In this document: in pieces, positions 60,807 to 64,000 of the stretch
Numbering within the stretch: the stretch's first letter is position 1
How the letters are laid out: every line of letters begins with the position of its first letter
Assembly (NCBI RefSeq): GCF_030123325.1
Contig: NZ_CP126106.1
Location: 1,950,001 to 2,014,000, forward strand
Direction: 5' to 3'
DNA from: Peribacillus simplex
Lineage (GTDB): Bacteria; Bacillota; Bacilli; Bacillales; DSM-1321
DNA length: 64,000 nt
Translations under genes and position numbers: made by a program
Notes under the pieces: model-generated
Database searches by the model: none
The model's input: only the letters and a program-made list of their open reading frames with translations
Told to the model about the DNA's origin: nothing

Positions 60807-61520
60807 GTGATCATGCCAGTTATATCGGATATTTTTAATGAAGAAATTAGAAAAGAGATTAAATCTTATGTTTCTGAAAGCACTGAAGTAGGAGTTTGCA
60901 ACCTTGATTATGGACCTGAATCAATTGAAAGCGAATATGATGAAGCACTATGTATACCTAATTTCCTGGAAAAAGCAAAGCAGGCTGAAGAAGAGGGGTA
61001 TCAGGGTGTAATCAGTGATTGTTTTGGAGATCCGGGTGTGAAGCCTGCAAGAGAAATATTGGATATTCCCGTTGTTGGGCCGTGTGAGTCCTCCATGCTT
61101 GTTGCGAGCTCACTGGCAAAATCCTTTTCGATTGTAACGGTGCTGCCCAATGTTGTGCCCATGATTGAAAATATAAGTAAAACTCTAGGTGTGGATGGGA
61201 ATGTCGCCTCCATTAGATATGTGAATATTCCTGTTCTGGAAGTTCAAGACAAGGAAAAGTTAAAAAGTGCGTTGTTTGAAGAAATGATAAAGGCGATTGA
61301 ACATGACAATGCCCATGCTTTAGTGTTAGGGTGTACAGGCTTTATGGGTGTTGCAGCGGAGCTTCAGGAACGATTATCGCAAAATGGTTATGATGTTCCG
61401 GTTATTGATCCCGCATTTGCAGCTACAAAGATGCTTGAAATTTTAATTGCTATGGGGGTTAAACAAAGCCGCTTGACCTACATGACTCCACCTTCTAAAC
61501 AGAGAACAAAAAGTTCATAA
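60807..61520 (+). CDS. Asp/Glu/hydantoin racemase family protein
   Basis: 237 aa from GTG 60807. The family (HyuA, AmaD, allantoin racemase-like) uses a two-cysteine mechanism. Here Cys is in GVISDCFGDPGVKPARE and in ALVLGCTGFMGVAAE. The AGGAG at 60781-60785 is too far from GTG 60807. An ATA codon at 60795, in frame and 9 nt after that AGGAG, would add IKIK and restore the usual M-K-I-K-V-I start. The neighbours (NCS1 permease, DUF917) suggest a hydantoin- or ureide-like substrate. Confidence 0.87.
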   Translation: MIMPVISDIFNEEIRKEIKSYVSESTEVGVCNLDYGPESIESEYDEALCIPNFLEKAKQAEEEGYQGVISDCFGDPGVKPAREILDIPVVGPCESSMLVASSLAKSFSIVTVLPNVVPMIENISKTLGVDGNVASIRYVNIPVLEVQDKEKLKSALFEEMIKAIEHDNAHALVLGCTGFMGVAAELQERLSQNGYDVPVIDPAFAATKMLEILIAMGVKQSRLTYMTPPSKQRTKSS

Positions 61521-61669
61521 ACTTTTTTGAAGAAAACGAAAACACCGAATCTTGTAAAGTGAATTAACGGAATATTCAGGATATTTAAGATTCAATATAG
61601 CTTGAAAAAGGCAGGGAAATCTCCAAGTTGATCGATAAAGCTGAGGAGTAATTCATAGGGGGTGAGTTT

Positions 61670-62989
61670 ATGGAAGATCGTACAAAGTTGGGAGACGATT
61701 ACTCTCTATCGAGAGTTCCACAAAATGCGAGATTGCCAATGTGGGATATCATGATTGTCAGAGTCGGTGCCCTGGCTACACTTTCTCAATTTATGCTAGG
61801 AGCGGCGTTAGGATACGGAATGACTTTTTGGCAGGCGTTTTGGGCCATGATGTTTGGAAGTGTCATTTTACAAGTTATAAGTTTTCTAATCGGTTATGCC
61901 GGTGCACGTGAAGGGCTTTCAACTAGTTTATTGTCGCGTTGGACAGGATTCGGCAGGTATGGTTCGAGTATCATTGGCGCGGTCATTGCTTTTTGTACAA
62001 TTGGCTGGTTTGTAGTACAGAACACTGTTTTTGCTAATGGATTGGTCGAAGCCACCGACGGTAAATTGACCCTCCCAATTGCAGCTGCCATTACCGGATT
62101 AGGTGTAACGGTGCTGGTTATATTTGGTTTCAAGCTATTGAGCATGACAGCCAAAATTACCGTTCCTGCCTTTCTATTGGTGGTAGGGATTGGCATCTAT
62201 CAAGTTCTTAGTGATCATTCCATTTTCAGTTTAATGGGAACGCCGCCTCCGGGAGAGAGTCTTTCTCTGGGAGTGGGTGCAACAATGGTTGCTGGAGGAT
62301 TCATTATTGGTGCCGTAATCACACCTGACTTCAGTCGGTTTGCCCGAAATGGTAAGGATGTTTTTTGGATGACTACCATTGGTACGCTAGTGGGTGAACT
62401 TGGGGTGGGAATGATCGCTGTGTTAATGGCCCATGCAGCAAAAACGAGCGATGTCGTCAGCATCATGCTACAAACGTCTGGCTGGCTTGGCGCTGCAGTT
62501 GTCGTTTTTTCCACAGTGAAAATTAATAACGTAAATTTATATTCCTCTTCTCTTGGCTTTACTAATATTTTCGATTCTGTTTTTAAGGTCAAGATGAATC
62601 GAGGACTCGTTACACTTGTAATTGGTGCTATCGGCACTTTGCTTTCCATTATGGGCATTCTCGATAGATTTGTAGACTTCCTTGTTTTACTTGGAATCAT
62701 GATACCTCCAATAGCCGGAATTATGGTGGTTGATTACTTCGTGCTTAGAACGTATCGAAAAGCCCTTGATGAAAGCAGGGAAAAAGGAACATTGCCATCT
62801 GATCCTGAAAAATTGAATCCAGTTACATTAGTTGCCTGGGCAGCAGGATTTGCAAGTGGCTATTTCATTACAGTTGGCATACCATCTATCAATTCCCTTC
62901 TAATAAGCGGCATTATCTATTACGCAGGTGTGTTATTCACAAAAGCCATCAAAGGGAAAAAAGAGAATAGGGATCATATCGCATCATAA
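61670..62989 (+). CDS. NCS1-family permease (cytosine/hydantoin type)
   Basis: 439 aa with 12 membrane segments, in the CodB-like branch of nucleobase:cation symporter-1. It has the start SLSRVPQNARLPMWDIMIVR, then SRWTGFGRYGSSIIG, TPDFSRFARNGKDVFWMTT and a C-terminal GIMVVDYFVLRTYRKAL. GGGGGTGAG precedes ATG 61670. It probably imports the cyclic nitrogen compound or amide processed by its neighbours. Confidence 0.9.
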   Translation: MEDRTKLGDDYSLSRVPQNARLPMWDIMIVRVGALATLSQFMLGAALGYGMTFWQAFWAMMFGSVILQVISFLIGYAGAREGLSTSLLSRWTGFGRYGSSIIGAVIAFCTIGWFVVQNTVFANGLVEATDGKLTLPIAAAITGLGVTVLVIFGFKLLSMTAKITVPAFLLVVGIGIYQVLSDHSIFSLMGTPPPGESLSLGVGATMVAGGFIIGAVITPDFSRFARNGKDVFWMTTIGTLVGELGVGMIAVLMAHAAKTSDVVSIMLQTSGWLGAAVVVFSTVKINNVNLYSSSLGFTNIFDSVFKVKMNRGLVTLVIGAIGTLLSIMGILDRFVDFLVLLGIMIPPIAGIMVVDYFVLRTYRKALDESREKGTLPSDPEKLNPVTLVAWAAGFASGYFITVGIPSINSLLISGIIYYAGVLFTKAIKGKKENRDHIAS

Positions 62990-63016
62990 TTTTTGAAAAT
63001 CGGGGGTTGTGAGAAA

Positions 63017-64000
63017 ATGAGGAGATTAGGTAAACAGGAAATTGAAGATATAGCAGTAGGTGCGGCTTTACTCGGAACGGGTGGAGGAGGAGATCCTTAC
63101 ATTGGTAAACTAATGGCTTTACAGGCAATTGAAGAATACGGGGAAATCACATTGTTGGATGTGGATGAAGTTCCTGATGACGCACTAGTAGTTCCTTCCG
63201 CGATGATGGGGGCACCGACGGTAATGTTGGAAAAAGCTCCAAGTGGTGAAGAGGCAACAGCCGCTTTCAAAAACCTCGAAGCTTATTTAGGAAAAAAGAT
63301 TTTTGCAACGATGCCGATTGAAGCAGGCGGAGTGAATTCGATGGTGCCACTTGCACTTGCTGCCAAACTTGGCTTGCCTGTAGTGGATGTTGATGGAATG
63401 GGAAGAGCATTCCCCGAATTGCAGATGGTCACTTTTTATTTGGATGGAATTGCAGCCACTCCGATGGTTCTTGCGGATGAGAAAGGCAATACGTCACTGC
63501 TCTCAACCATAAACAATGTTTGGACGGAAAGGATTGCCCGTGCCGCAACGATTGAAATGGGCGGTTCCACCATGACAGCCATCTATCCAATGACAGGAAA
63601 GAATATAAAGGAAAGCGGAATTAGAAATATACTAAGTTTAGAAGAACAAATCGGCAAGACAATAAGGCTTGCAAAGCAAAACAATGTTGATCCAATAAAA
63701 GAAGTGTTGAATAAGGCGGACGGGTTTGAATTGTTCCGTGGAAAAGTGAGTGATATCAACCGCAAGACAGAGGCGGGATTTGCTAGAGGTGTGGCAACAT
63801 TCGAGGGAATCAATGAGTATAAGGGAGAAAAACTCGAGGTGCGATTCCAAAATGAACATTTAATTGCACAGACAGAGAAACGCTTGCTTTGTGTCACTCC
63901 AGATTTGATTGCGGTGCTTGATGCAGAAACAGGCTTGCCAATCACTACTGAAGGGATCAGATATGGAGCAAGATGCGTGGTGATCGGAATGCCATGCCAT
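63017..64000 (+). CDS. DUF917 family protein (partial, cut by window end)
   Basis: The N-terminal 328 residues are present, and the frame is open to the last base. ATG 63017 follows GGGGGTTGTGAG. The start RRLGKQEIEDIAVGAALLGT runs into a glycine-rich GGGGDPYIGKL, and VVDVDGMGRAFPELQMVTF is a hallmark of DUF917. Members are often encoded beside hydantoinases and NCS1 permeases, with unknown activity. Here it follows the permease by 27 bp, so the two are co-transcribed. Confidence 0.88.
   Translation, partial: MRRLGKQEIEDIAVGAALLGTGGGGDPYIGKLMALQAIEEYGEITLLDVDEVPDDALVVPSAMMGAPTVMLEKAPSGEEATAAFKNLEAYLGKKIFATMPIEAGGVNSMVPLALAAKLGLPVVDVDGMGRAFPELQMVTFYLDGIAATPMVLADEKGNTSLLSTINNVWTERIARAATIEMGGSTMTAIYPMTGKNIKESGIRNILSLEEQIGKTIRLAKQNNVDPIKEVLNKADGFELFRGKVSDINRKTEAGFARGVATFEGINEYKGEKLEVRFQNEHLIAQTEKRLLCVTPDLIAVLDAETGLPITTEGIRYGARCVVIGMPCH

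Noticed and set aside
62215..62700. 161-codon minus-strand frame inside the NCS1 permease gene
   Set aside because: Antisense shadow of a clear family member; composition reflects reversed hydrophobic codons and there is no start signal.

Overview
The window reads as chromosomal DNA of an aerobic, spore-forming, low-GC Gram-positive bacterium of the Bacillaceae. Signs of this are AT-rich DNA, strong GGAGG-type ribosome binding sites, frequent TTG/GTG starts, YerC, YitT, DUF1450 and DhaS proteins, a class D sortase with its LPNTA substrate, a CcpA-type cre site and a Bacillus-type dispersed palindromic repeat. A Peribacillus-like species is my best guess from gene content. There are no rRNA or tRNA genes, no phage and no CRISPR array. 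Almost everything is accessory catabolism, arranged as short operons that each carry their own regulator.

Layout. (a) 0.3-12.0 kb: biotin-dependent propionyl-CoA carboxylase (AccC, AccB and PccB types), both methylmalonyl-CoA mutase subunits and the MeaB chaperone, then 3-hydroxyacyl-CoA dehydrogenase and thiolase. Together these take propionyl-CoA to succinyl-CoA and handle acetoacetyl-CoA. (b) 12.6-24.5 kb: a GGDEF-like/HTH regulator divergent from a six-gene operon (flavin reductase, HpaB-type monooxygenase, stand-alone FAD synthetase, RidA, DUF1028, M20 amidohydrolase). An NhaC-type antiporter under a cre site follows, then a class III aminotransferase and a DhaS aldehyde dehydrogenase. 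I think this is an incompletely described catabolic system. (c) 24.7-29.4 kb, minus strand: homogentisate tyrosine catabolism (Hpd, an unknown 313-aa protein, fumarylacetoacetase, HmgA). (d) 29.6-30.7 kb: DUF1450 and a proteasome-like Ntn hydrolase. (e) 31.0-36.2 kb: FadR-type regulator, HMG-CoA-lyase-like enzyme, CaiB-type CoA transferase, CitMHS carrier and gamma-carbonic-anhydrase-like protein. (f) 36.5-45.3 kb: YerC, amino acid permease plus a second RidA, a sortase/substrate pair interrupted downstream by an IS150-group element, DoxX, a 21-bp repeat array and YitT. (g) 45.5-47.0 kb: DHA2 drug exporter. (h) 47.6-52.9 kb: a fructosamine (frl) cluster with the enteric gene set frlC-A-B-D-R, carrying an inserted non-coding element. 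(i) 52.9-64.0 kb: small genes, DinB, GSA-like aminotransferase, RpiR regulator, permease, nitrilase-family amidase, TetR regulator, Asp/Glu/hydantoin racemase, NCS1 permease and a DUF917 protein cut by the window end.

Three sigma-A promoters (before 14281, 21548 and 37682) are each followed directly by a GGAAT/ATTCC inverted repeat. This suggests one regulon joining the monooxygenase operon, the aminotransferase/aldehyde dehydrogenase pair and the amino acid permease/RidA pair. Two further promoter pairs share near-identical elements: 30990 and 32644 (GntR module), and 47523 and 49841 (frl). Functions are assigned from motif reading and family knowledge. No database search was possible.
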